DNA from: Sphingosinicella sp. BN140058
GTDB lineage: Bacteria; Pseudomonadota; Alphaproteobacteria; Sphingomonadales; Sphingomonadaceae
DNA length: 64,000 nt
Direction: 5' to 3'
Assembly (NCBI RefSeq): GCF_004135585.1
Contig: NZ_CP035501.1
Span: 5,403,501 to 5,467,500 of the forward strand
The position numbers and the translations under genes are program-made. The notes below the pieces were generated by a model, which saw nothing but the letters and a program-made list of their open reading frames with translations, was not told where the DNA came from and made no database searches. Positions 1-8,110 of the stretch are shown one piece after another (the stretch's first letter is position 1; each line of letters opens with the position of its first letter).

Positions 1-489
1 AAGCCGCGTCCGTTCCAGATCCGCTGTGGCGGTGAGCATGAAGAAGGGCGTGTCGAAGCGGTCGAACGGATCCACGCCCGCCGCTTCAAGCCCTGCCTTG
101 TGCTGCGGGGCGAGCGGCACGTCGCGAATGTAGCTGCCGATCCCCGGCGGGTCGACCGCGGCCTCACGCGTCATGCCGGTCCGGTAATCCTCAAAATGAT
201 ATGCGTTCCACTGTCCATCCGGGGCGAAATTGAATTCGAAATAGTCGACGCTGTCCCCGATCCGGACGAACGCCTCGAAGCAGGTGTGGCGCCAAAGCTC
301 GTCCGCCCGGTCCTTGTGCGTCACGTGAAAGGGCGCTTCCAGCGCTCGCAGATTGCCGTTCGCGACATAGCGAAGCGCCAGACGCCGGGCACCGCGGCGA
401 CCGCCGAGCCGGGTGAGCTCGACTTCGATTCCGCGGAGGGCGCCGCAGGGCGACGCCGGATGACAGACGAGCGGCAAACTGAGCGGCAT
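1..489 (-). CDS. DOMON-like domain protein (partial, 3' end outside window)
   Basis: Only the first 163 codons are present; the gene reads leftward from an ATG at 489-487 and runs off base 1 without a stop. The visible protein has the run ELWRHTCFEAF followed by YFEFNFAPDGQWNAY, a pattern I associate with the DOMON-like (MurB-neighbour type) beta-sandwich family, thought to bind a small ligand. No signal peptide is apparent at this start. It is divergent from tyrS with about 105 bp between the two starts, which must hold both promoters. The family call is from motif memory and the function is unknown. The start could be a little downstream, since the first ten residues are not obviously conserved. 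Confidence 0.72.
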   Translation of the reverse strand, partial: MPLSLPLVCHPASPCGALRGIEVELTRLGGRRGARRLALRYVANGNLRALEAPFHVTHKDRADELWRHTCFEAFVRIGDSVDYFEFNFAPDGQWNAYHFEDYRTGMTREAAVDPPGIGSYIRDVPLAPQHKAGLEAAGVDPFDRFDTPFFMLTATADLERTRL

Positions 490-594
490 CCCAGCGGACT
501 AGAAAGACTCGCGGAGCGGGACAAGCGCAGAGGCACGCGATGCCTGCAGACCGGCTCTTTTTGTTGAGTCGGGCCCATGCTAACCGGCGCCGCC

Positions 595-1809
595 ATGAGC
601 TACCGTTCCGATCTCCTTCGCCTGCTCGACGAGCGCGGTTACATCCACCAGCTGACCGACGCCGAAGGCCTCGATGCCCTCGCGTCCAAGGAAATCGTGC
701 CCGGCTATATCGGCTTCGATGCGACGGCGCCGTCGCTTCACGTGGGCTCGCTGGTGCAGATCATGATGCTGCGGCGCCTGCAGCAGGCGGGTCACAAGCC
801 GATCGTGCTAATGGGTGGCGGCACGTCCAAGATCGGGGATCCGAGCTTCAAGGACGAAGCGCGCAAGCTGCTCACCGAGGAGACGATCGCAGCGAACATC
901 GCATCCATCAAAAGGGTGTTCGAGCCGTTCCTCCGTTTCGGTGACGGCCCCACCGACGCGGTCATGGTCGACAATGCCGATTGGCTCGACAAGCTCGAAT
1001 ACATCCCCTTCCTGCGCGAGATCGGCCAGCATTTCTCGGTCAACCGGATGCTGAGTTTCGACAGCGTCAAGCTGCGGCTGGACCGCGAGCAATCTTTGAG
1101 CTTCCTCGAATTCAACTACATGATCCTCCAGGGCTACGACTTTCTCGAGCTCTCGCGCCGTGCCGCCTGCCGGCTGCAGCTCGGCGGCTCCGATCAGTGG
1201 GGCAATATCGTCAACGGCATCGAGCTCGCCCGCCGGGTCGACGGCACCTCGGTCTACGGGCTGACGACGCCGCTGATCACCACCGCCGACGGCGGCAAGA
1301 TGGGCAAGACGATGAACGGCGCGGTCTGGCTCAACGCGGACCAGCTCGCGCCCTATGATTATTGGCAATTCTGGCGGAACACCCAGGATGCCGACGTCGG
1401 CAGGTTCCTGCGCCTGTTCACCGATCTGCCGCTCGAGGAGATCGCCCGGCTGGAGCGCCTCGAAGGCAGCGAGATCAACGAGGCAAAGAAAATTCTCGCC
1501 GATGCCGCGACCGCGATGGCCCATGGCGAGGAGGCAGCCCGCGGCGCGGCGGAGACCGCCCGCAAGACGTTCGAGGAAGGCGCGGCGGGCGAAGCCCTGC
1601 CCTCGCTCGCGGTGACCGGCGAGATCATGCTGGTCGACGCCCTGGTCGGGCTCGGCCTCGTCGCGTCGAAGAACGAGGCACGGCGGCTGATCGCGCAGGG
1701 CGGCGCCAAGGTGAACGGCGAGAAGGTCGACGAAGACGGACCGGTGACGGCGACCGGCGAAGTCCGCATTTCGGCCGGCAAGAAGAAGCACGGCATCCTG
1801 ACCCGCTGA
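595..1809 (+). CDS. tyrS: Tyrosine--tRNA ligase
   Basis: Class I aminoacyl-tRNA synthetase that charges tRNA-Tyr with tyrosine in the cytoplasm. From the ATG at 595 the protein has 404 residues, normal for bacterial TyrRS. The HIGH-type ATP motif is HVGS (residues 49-52) and the KMSKS-type loop is KMGKT (235-239). The last ~65 residues form an S4-like RNA-binding domain ([19 protein letters not shown]). An in-frame ATG lies 18 bp upstream at 577, but family members start with the [12 protein letters not shown] sequence, so 595 is preferred; neither start has a strong Shine-Dalgarno. It converges with recG, leaving only 29 bp between stops. Confidence 0.95.
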   Translation: MSYRSDLLRLLDERGYIHQLTDAEGLDALASKEIVPGYIGFDATAPSLHVGSLVQIMMLRRLQQAGHKPIVLMGGGTSKIGDPSFKDEARKLLTEETIAANIASIKRVFEPFLRFGDGPTDAVMVDNADWLDKLEYIPFLREIGQHFSVNRMLSFDSVKLRLDREQSLSFLEFNYMILQGYDFLELSRRAACRLQLGGSDQWGNIVNGIELARRVDGTSVYGLTTPLITTADGGKMGKTMNGAVWLNADQLAPYDYWQFWRNTQDADVGRFLRLFTDLPLEEIARLERLEGSEINEAKKILADAATAMAHGEEAARGAAETARKTFEEGAAGEALPSLAVTGEIMLVDALVGLGLVASKNEARRLIAQGGAKVNGEKVDEDGPVTATGEVRISAGKKKHGILTR

Positions 1810-1838
1810 TCCCGGGCGGCGGGCAGCGGGCCCGGTTT

Positions 1839-3899
1839 TCAGCCCGAGCGCAGCAACTCCACCGCGGCATCGCGTTCCATCAGGTACAGCAATACCCGCG
1901 CCGCCTGCCCCCGCGGCGCGTCGAGCCCGCCGTCGCGATCGACGAGCAAGCGGGCGTCGTCGCTCGCCATCTGCGCCAGATGCTGGATCTGCTCGGGATC
2001 GGCGAGGCGGAATTGCGCTTCGCCCGATTGTTTGGTGCCGAGAATTTCGCCCGCCCCGCGCAGCCGCAGATCCTCCTCGGCGATCCGGAAGCCGTCATTG
2101 GTCTCGCGCATCAGCGCCAGCCGGGCGCGCCCGGTTTCGCTGAGCGCGTTGCCGCGCAGCAGCAGGCAGACCGAGCGCCCCTCCCCGCGCCCGACCCGGC
2201 CGCGCAGCTGGTGAAGCTGTGCCAGGCCGAACCGCTCGGCGCCTTCGACGATCATCAAGGTGGCGTTGGGGACATCGACCCCGACTTCGATCACCGTCGT
2301 CGCGACTAGGACGTTGAGCTCGGCGCGCTGAAATGCCGCCATGACGGCATCCTTCTCCGGCCCCTTCATCCGGCCATGAACGAGGCCCACCCGATCAGCG
2401 CCAAAGATCGTTCGCAAGGTCTCCGCACGGTCCTCGGCTGCGGCCTGGTCGCTATTCTCGCTCTCCTCGACGAGCGGGCACACCCAATAAGCCTGGCCGC
2501 CGCTTTGAATGTGGCGGCCGAGCGCCTCGACGATCTCGGGCAGGCGATCGCAGCTCATCACCCGAGTCTCGATCGGCTGGCGCCCCGGCGGCATCTCGTC
2601 CAGGCGGCTGACGTCCATCTCGCCATATTGGGTGAGGGTCAGCGTGCGCGGGATCGGCGTAGCCGTCATCACCAGCAGATGGGGCGGCCGCTCGGCTTTG
2701 CTCGCCAGCATCATCCGCTGGGCGACTCCGAAGCGATGCTGTTCGTCGACCACGGCAAGGCCGAGCCGGCGATATTGCACCGCCTGCTGGAAGATGGCGT
2801 GGGTGCCGATCAGGATGTCGATCGATCCGTCGGCGAGGCCCATCAGGGTCGATTCGCGGGCCTTCCCCTTTTCGCGCCCGGTGAGGATGGCGACGTTGAC
2901 CGGCAGGCCGGCGAGCTGGCGCGTGATGTTCTCGAAATGCTGGCGGGCGAGGATCTCGGTCGGCGCCAGCAAGGCCGCCTGCGCCCCCGCCTCGACCGCG
3001 ATCAGCATCGACATCAAGGCGACCAAAGTTTTTCCCGATCCGACGTCGCCCTGCAGCAGGCGCAGCATCGGCTGCACCTGCTGCAGATCGCCCTCGATTT
3101 CGGCGATGGCGCGGCTCTGGGCTCCAGTCGGGGCGTAAGGGAGCTTCAGCGCGTCGCGGAGGCGGCCATCGCCCTTGAGCGGCTGTCCCCGCCGCTTTCG
3201 CGACGAGGCGCGAACGAGCATCAAGGCAAGCTGATTGGCGAAGATCTCGTCATAAGCGAGCCGCTCGCGCGCGCCGCCGGCGCCGGGGCTTGCATGGGCC
3301 AGACGCAGTGCTTCCTCCCAGCGTGGCCAGCCCCGGGTGGTCAGAACGCTCGGCTCGATCCATTCGTCGAGAGCGGGCAAGCGGGCGAGCGCCTGCGCGG
3401 CGAAATCGGCGAGGCGCCGGTTCGAGAGACCCTCGGAAAGGCTGTAGACCGGCTCGCGCTCGGGCAGATCACCGGCTTCCTCCGGCGGCAGCGCATAGTC
3501 CGGGTGGACCATCTGCAGCTCCATGCCCCAGCTGTCCATCCGGCCCGACACGACTCGCGCCTCGCCCAACGGCAATTGCTTGCGGGCCCAGCCCGGATTG
3601 TTGAAATAGGTCAGCGTCAGGATGTTGCCGGCGCGATCGCGTGCGGCGACCCGGAACGGGCCCCTGCCGCCGCTCTGGCGGTAATCGACCGGGGTAACCT
3701 CCACCGTCACCACCCGGCCGGCATCGGCCATGTCGATCGCGTCCACTTTCTTGCGATCGATCCAGTTCACCGGGAGGTGGAAGAGAATGTCGACGACGCG
3801 ATCGAGGCCGAGCCGCTTGAGCGGCCTGGCGAGGCCGGGGCCGACGCCTTTCAGCACCTCCACTTCGGCGAACAGCGGATTGAGAATGTCGGGGCGCAT
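1839..3899 (-). CDS. recG: ATP-dependent DNA helicase RecG
   Basis: Superfamily 2 helicase that regresses stalled replication forks and branch-migrates Holliday junctions. The 686-residue product has the N-terminal wedge/OB region (about residues 50-160), Walker A GDVGSGKT near residue 288, the DEQH box in VVDEQHRFGV near residue 386, the TATPIPRTL motif III region and the C-terminal TRG-type region (QLRGRVGRGE). Length is typical for the family. It is transcribed away from sdhE-mfd, with 71 bp between the divergent starts. Two superfamily-2 repair translocases (RecG and Mfd) thus sit head to head. No truncation or missing motif is seen. Confidence 0.96.
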   Translation of the reverse strand: MRPDILNPLFAEVEVLKGVGPGLARPLKRLGLDRVVDILFHLPVNWIDRKKVDAIDMADAGRVVTVEVTPVDYRQSGGRGPFRVAARDRAGNILTLTYFNNPGWARKQLPLGEARVVSGRMDSWGMELQMVHPDYALPPEEAGDLPEREPVYSLSEGLSNRRLADFAAQALARLPALDEWIEPSVLTTRGWPRWEEALRLAHASPGAGGARERLAYDEIFANQLALMLVRASSRKRRGQPLKGDGRLRDALKLPYAPTGAQSRAIAEIEGDLQQVQPMLRLLQGDVGSGKTLVALMSMLIAVEAGAQAALLAPTEILARQHFENITRQLAGLPVNVAILTGREKGKARESTLMGLADGSIDILIGTHAIFQQAVQYRRLGLAVVDEQHRFGVAQRMMLASKAERPPHLLVMTATPIPRTLTLTQYGEMDVSRLDEMPPGRQPIETRVMSCDRLPEIVEALGRHIQSGGQAYWVCPLVEESENSDQAAAEDRAETLRTIFGADRVGLVHGRMKGPEKDAVMAAFQRAELNVLVATTVIEVGVDVPNATLMIVEGAERFGLAQLHQLRGRVGRGEGRSVCLLLRGNALSETGRARLALMRETNDGFRIAEEDLRLRGAGEILGTKQSGEAQFRLADPEQIQHLAQMASDDARLLVDRDGGLDAPRGQAARVLLYLMERDAAVELLRSG

Positions 3900-3970
3900 A
3901 ACTAGATGGACCTCGTATCAACGCCGACCGGGATCCGAAAGCCCGTGCGGACACTCTCCTATGGGACCTC

Positions 3971-4237
3971 ATGGATCGCGAACCCCGTTTGAAACGTCTC
4001 CGCTTCCGCGCCTGGCATCGCGGCACCAAGGAAGCGGACCTGCTGATCGGCGGGTTCTTCGATACCTATGGCGAGACCTGGAGCGCGGCGGAGATCGACT
4101 GGTTCGAAGCTCTGCTCGAGGAGCAGGACGTCGACATCATGGCCTGGGCGATCGGCACCGCGCCTCCGCCGCCGGCATATGATGGCGAGATGATGCGCCG
4201 CCTGCAGGTGGTGAACTATATAAAGCACCCAAAATAA
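3971..4237 (+). CDS. sdhE: FAD assembly factor SdhE
   Basis: Small (88 residues) succinate dehydrogenase assembly factor 2 family protein (DUF339/YgfY), which promotes covalent flavinylation of SdhA. The signature is the RGTKEAD segment near residues 17-23, matching the conserved RGxxE motif that contacts the flavoprotein; the downstream FALLEEQDVDIMAW-like helical segment is also typical. The stop codon TAA (4235-4237) abuts the GTG start of mfd without a spacer, so the two genes are almost certainly cotranscribed and translationally linked. The sdhE-mfd order is commonly kept in alphaproteobacteria. Confidence 0.9.
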   Translation: MDREPRLKRLRFRAWHRGTKEADLLIGGFFDTYGETWSAAEIDWFEALLEEQDVDIMAWAIGTAPPPPAYDGEMMRRLQVVNYIKHPK

Positions 4238-7200
4238 GTGACTGATCTCAAACGTATCCTGACGGCGAATGCGCCGATCACCCTGGCTGGCGCGCCGGCC
4301 GGATTCCTGCCGTGGCTCGCCGCGGATCTGGCCCGTGCCGCCAAGGGCCGCGCCGTGTTCGTCGCGCCGGACGAGGCCGCGATGCGCCACGTCGCCGACG
4401 CTGCCACCTATTTCGCGCCGGAGCTCGACGTGCTGAGCTTTCCCGCCTGGGATTGCCTGCCTTACGACCGCAGCTCGCCCTCGCTTCGCGCCTCGTCGGA
4501 GCGGCTGGCGACGTTGCATGCGTTGCAGGGAAAGAGCGACAAGCCGCAATTGCTCGTCACCACCGTCAACGCGGCGACCCAGCGCACGCTGACGCCGTTC
4601 CGGGTGCGGCAGCTCGTCGCGCGGCTCGCGCCGGGTGAGCGGATCGATCTCGATCGGCTGACCCGCCTGCTCACCGCCAACGGCTACCAGCGGACGGATA
4701 CGGTGCAGGATGCCGGCGAATATGCGGTGCGCGGCGGACTCGTCGATCTGTTCCCGGCCGGTGAGAGCGAGGGCCTTCGCCTCGATTTCTTCGGCGACGA
4801 GATCGAGAGTGTCCGTCGCTTCGATCCGGCGACCCAGCGGACCAGCGGCAGCGTCGATGGTTTCACCCTGCTGCCGGCCTCCGAAGCCCTGCTCGACGAA
4901 GACAGCATCAAACGTTTCCGCTCGCGCTACCGCGAGAAATTCGGCGCCACCGCGACCGGCGACCCCCTTTACCAAGCGGTGTCCGAAGGTCGCCGCCAGG
5001 CCGGCCTCGATCACTGGCTGCCGCTCTTCGAGGAACGGCTCGCGACTTTGTTCGACCATCTCTCGCCCGACGATCTGGTCGTGCGCGATGCGCACGATGC
5101 CGGCGCGGTCGACGCGCGGTTCGAGGCGATCGCGGATTATTATCAGAATCGCACGCGCGCCCAATCCTCGGATCCGGGAAGCTATCGCCCGCTCGAGCCG
5201 CAGACGCTCTATCTCAGCCGGGACGAATGGCAGGGGATCATTGAGGATCGGCCGCTCCACCTCGCCACGCCCTTCCACGAGCCGGAGAGCGCCACCGTGC
5301 TCGACTTCGAGGTCGACGCGCCGCGGGATTTCGCGCCGGAGCGATCGCAGAACGTCAATGTCTACGAAGCGGTGGTAGAGCATGTCGCGAGCCTCCGCCG
5401 CGGCAAGAAGAAGGTGGTTCTCGCCAGTTACTCGGTGGGTGCGCGCGAGCGGTTGAAGGGCCTGCTCGCCGACCACGGCCTCAAGAAGGCGGTGGAAGTC
5501 GAAACCTGGCAAGAGGCGCAGGGCGCCGGCGCGCAGGGCTCGGTCGCCCTCGCCGTGCTGCCGCTCGACCATGGCTTCACCACCGCCGATCTCGCTCTGC
5601 TGACCGAGCAGGACATGCTCGGCGACCGCCTGGTTCGCCGCCGCAAGCGCAAGAAGTCCGCCGACGCCTTCCTCAGCGAACTCGCGACGCTCTCGCCGGG
5701 CGATCTCGTCGTCCATGCCGATCACGGCATCGGCCGCTACGAGGGCTTGACCCAGATCCCGGTCGGCAAATCGCCCCACGATTGCGTCGCGCTCGAATAT
5801 GCCGGCGGCGACAAGCTCTACGTGCCGGTCGAGAATATCGACATCCTCTCGCGCTACGGCAACGAGAGCGACGGAGTGACGCTCGATCGCCTGGGCGGCG
5901 AGGCCTGGCAACGCCGTAAGGCGCGGATGAAGGAGCGGATCCGCGAGATTGCGGGCGAGCTCATCCGCACCGCGGCCGAGCGGGCGCTGCGGCCGGCACC
6001 CGCGGCGGAGCCCGACACCGGCTTTGCCGCCTTCGTCGATCGCTTCCCCTATGAAGAGACCGAGGATCAGGAGCGTGCGATCGACGACGTCGTCGGCGAC
6101 CTGGGCGCCGGGCGGCCGATGGACCGTCTCGTTTGCGGCGACGTTGGCTTCGGCAAGACCGAGGTCGCGCTCCGCGCCGCCTTCGTCGCGGCGATGGCGG
6201 GTATGCAGGTGGCCGTGGTCTGTCCGACCACCCTGCTCGCGCGCCAGCATTACAACAATTTCGTCGAGCGCTTTCAGGGCTTTCCGATCGAGATCGGCCG
6301 TCTGTCGCGACTCGTCACCGCCAAGGAAGCGAAGGAGACCAAGGACGGCATCGCCGCCGGCCAGATCGACATCGTCATCGGCACCCATGCGATCCTCGCC
6401 AAATCGATCGAGTTCAAGAATCTCGGGCTCGTCATCGTCGACGAGGAGCAAAGGTTCGGCGTCACGCACAAGGAGCGGCTGAAGGCGATGAAGGCGGACG
6501 TCCATGTCCTCACCCTCACCGCGACGCCGATCCCGCGCACCTTGCAGATGGCGATGTCCGGGCTTCGCGAATTGTCCGTGATCCAGACGCCCCCGGTCGA
6601 TCGTCTGGCGGTGCGCACCTATGTCATGCCCTGGGACCCGGTGGTGCTGCGCGAAGCGCTGCTGCGCGAACATTATCGTGGCGGCCAGGCCTATTTCGTG
6701 GCGCCTCGGGTCGCCGACCTTGCCGATCTCGAGCAGTTTCTGCGCGACGAAGTGCCCGAAGTGCGGTTCATCACCGCCCACGGCCAGATGGCGCCGACCG
6801 AGGTCGAGGAGCGGATGAGCGCCTTCTACGATCGCAAATACGATGTCCTGCTGTCGACCACGATCGTCGAGAGCGGCCTCGACATCCCCTCGGCCAACAC
6901 TTTGATCGTCCATCGTGCCGACCGCTTCGGTCTCGCCCAGCTCTACCAGCTGCGCGGCCGCGTCGGCCGCTCGAAGACCCGGGCCTATGCCTATTTCACA
7001 ACCCGCGAGACCCGCACGGTCACCGAGGCCGCCGACAAGAGGCTGAAGGTGCTCGCCAATCTCGATACGCTCGGCGCCGGCTTTCAGCTCGCCAGTCACG
7101 ATCTCGACATTCGCGGCGCGGGCAATCTGCTCGGCGACGAACAGTCCGGGCACATCAAGGAAGTCGGCTTCGAACTCTACCAGTCGATGCTCGAGGATGC

Positions 7201-7693
7201 GATCCTGGAGGCGAAATCGGGCGGCAAGCTCAAGCCGACGGACGATTTCTCGCCGCAGATCACCGTCGATGCGCCGATCCTCATTCCGGAGGAATATGTG
7301 CCCGATCTCGATCTGCGCATGGGCCTCTATCGGCGCATGAACGAATTCGAGACCGCCGCGGAGCTCGAGCCGTTCGCGGCCGAGTTGATCGATCGCTTCG
7401 GCAAGCTGCCGGCCGAAACCAACAACCTGCTGAAGGTGATAGAGATCAAGCTCAATTGCCGCCGGGCATCGGTGATCAAGCTGGATGTCGGCGCCAAGGG
7501 CGCGCTCGTCCACTTCCACAACGATCGCTTTCCGGATCTCGAGGGCCTGATCGCCTACGTGCAGCGGCTGAAAGGGACGGCGAAGCTGAGGCCCGACAGC
7601 AAGCTGGTGATCACCCGCAACTGGCCGGATCCCGCAGCACGGATCAATGGCGCGCTGCAGCTGTCGAAGGGGTTGGCGCGGATCGTGGGCTAA
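4238..7693 (+). CDS. mfd: Transcription-repair coupling factor Mfd
   Basis: ATP-driven translocase that removes RNA polymerase stalled at lesions and recruits UvrA. The 1151-residue product has the UvrB-like N-terminal module, the RNA-polymerase-interacting CarD-like domain (LSPGDLVVHADHGIGRYEG, about residue 486 on), Walker A GDVGFGKT near residue 635, the DEEQ box in IVDEEQRFGV near 731, the TATPIPRTLQ segment, the QLRGRVGR TRG region, and the C-terminal D7 regulatory domain. The start is a GTG placed directly after the sdhE stop, so translation likely continues by re-initiation. Length and domain order are complete. Confidence 0.97.
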   Translation: MTDLKRILTANAPITLAGAPAGFLPWLAADLARAAKGRAVFVAPDEAAMRHVADAATYFAPELDVLSFPAWDCLPYDRSSPSLRASSERLATLHALQGKSDKPQLLVTTVNAATQRTLTPFRVRQLVARLAPGERIDLDRLTRLLTANGYQRTDTVQDAGEYAVRGGLVDLFPAGESEGLRLDFFGDEIESVRRFDPATQRTSGSVDGFTLLPASEALLDEDSIKRFRSRYREKFGATATGDPLYQAVSEGRRQAGLDHWLPLFEERLATLFDHLSPDDLVVRDAHDAGAVDARFEAIADYYQNRTRAQSSDPGSYRPLEPQTLYLSRDEWQGIIEDRPLHLATPFHEPESATVLDFEVDAPRDFAPERSQNVNVYEAVVEHVASLRRGKKKVVLASYSVGARERLKGLLADHGLKKAVEVETWQEAQGAGAQGSVALAVLPLDHGFTTADLALLTEQDMLGDRLVRRRKRKKSADAFLSELATLSPGDLVVHADHGIGRYEGLTQIPVGKSPHDCVALEYAGGDKLYVPVENIDILSRYGNESDGVTLDRLGGEAWQRRKARMKERIREIAGELIRTAAERALRPAPAAEPDTGFAAFVDRFPYEETEDQERAIDDVVGDLGAGRPMDRLVCGDVGFGKTEVALRAAFVAAMAGMQVAVVCPTTLLARQHYNNFVERFQGFPIEIGRLSRLVTAKEAKETKDGIAAGQIDIVIGTHAILAKSIEFKNLGLVIVDEEQRFGVTHKERLKAMKADVHVLTLTATPIPRTLQMAMSGLRELSVIQTPPVDRLAVRTYVMPWDPVVLREALLREHYRGGQAYFVAPRVADLADLEQFLRDEVPEVRFITAHGQMAPTEVEERMSAFYDRKYDVLLSTTIVESGLDIPSANTLIVHRADRFGLAQLYQLRGRVGRSKTRAYAYFTTRETRTVTEAADKRLKVLANLDTLGAGFQLASHDLDIRGAGNLLGDEQSGHIKEVGFELYQSMLEDAILEAKSGGKLKPTDDFSPQITVDAPILIPEEYVPDLDLRMGLYRRMNEFETAAELEPFAAELIDRFGKLPAETNNLLKVIEIKLNCRRASVIKLDVGAKGALVHFHNDRFPDLEGLIAYVQRLKGTAKLRPDSKLVITRNWPDPAARINGALQLSKGLARIVG

Positions 7694-7711
7694 GGTCCCC
7701 GTGGGGAGTCG

Positions 7712-8110
7712 TTAGAGCTTCACCACTTCGGCTTCCTGGCCGGCCTTCTCTTCCCAGACGGCCTCGCGGTACATCTCGAACGTGCCGTCGAGGTCGGCGA
7801 GGCTCCATATGCCGGTGATCGTGTTGCCGTCGCCGGAAAGGCGGCCGACGTAATCGACGGCGTGCGCGGCATCGCTGGCGCCGTCATAGATCTTGGTGAA
7901 GTCGACCTCTTTGCCGTGACGGCTTCCGCGCAGCACGGCTTCGAGGCTGTCGCTCGAGGGACCCATCGTGTTGGGCTCGATGATCGTCCCCGACAAGGCG
8001 CCTGAGTCATCCTCGATCCGGGCCAGGAAGGGCGTCGTCGGCCCGCGCCGGGAGGGATAGGAAAAGCTGCCCATCCACAGCCCCGCGATGTTCATCACCC
8101 GGGCGGTCAT
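7712..8110 (-). CDS. Small beta-rich hypothetical protein
   Basis: Unrecognised 132-residue protein without a signal peptide or membrane segment. The sequence alternates short strand-like pieces with G-x-W turns (IAGLWMGSFSY, ALSGTIIEP, GRLSGDGNTITGIWSL, GTFEMYRE), suggesting a lipocalin- or avidin-like beta-barrel; that is inference from pattern only. Its ATG (8110-8108) shares one base with the TGA of the upstream EAL-domain gene (TGATG), and GAGG sits just upstream inside that gene, so translation is probably coupled. A second possible start is the ATG at 8095. The coupling makes a link to cyclic-di-GMP signalling plausible but unproven. Confidence 0.7.
   Translation of the reverse strand: MTARVMNIAGLWMGSFSYPSRRGPTTPFLARIEDDSGALSGTIIEPNTMGPSSDSLEAVLRGSRHGKEVDFTKIYDGASDAAHAVDYVGRLSGDGNTITGIWSLADLDGTFEMYREAVWEEKAGQEAEVVKL

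Noticed and set aside
3959..7519. Very long open frame (1186 codons) on the minus strand
   Set aside because: It is exactly antisense to mfd, is rich in Arg, Asp, Gly and His from complementary codons, and matches no family. In this GC-rich DNA such mirror frames are common.
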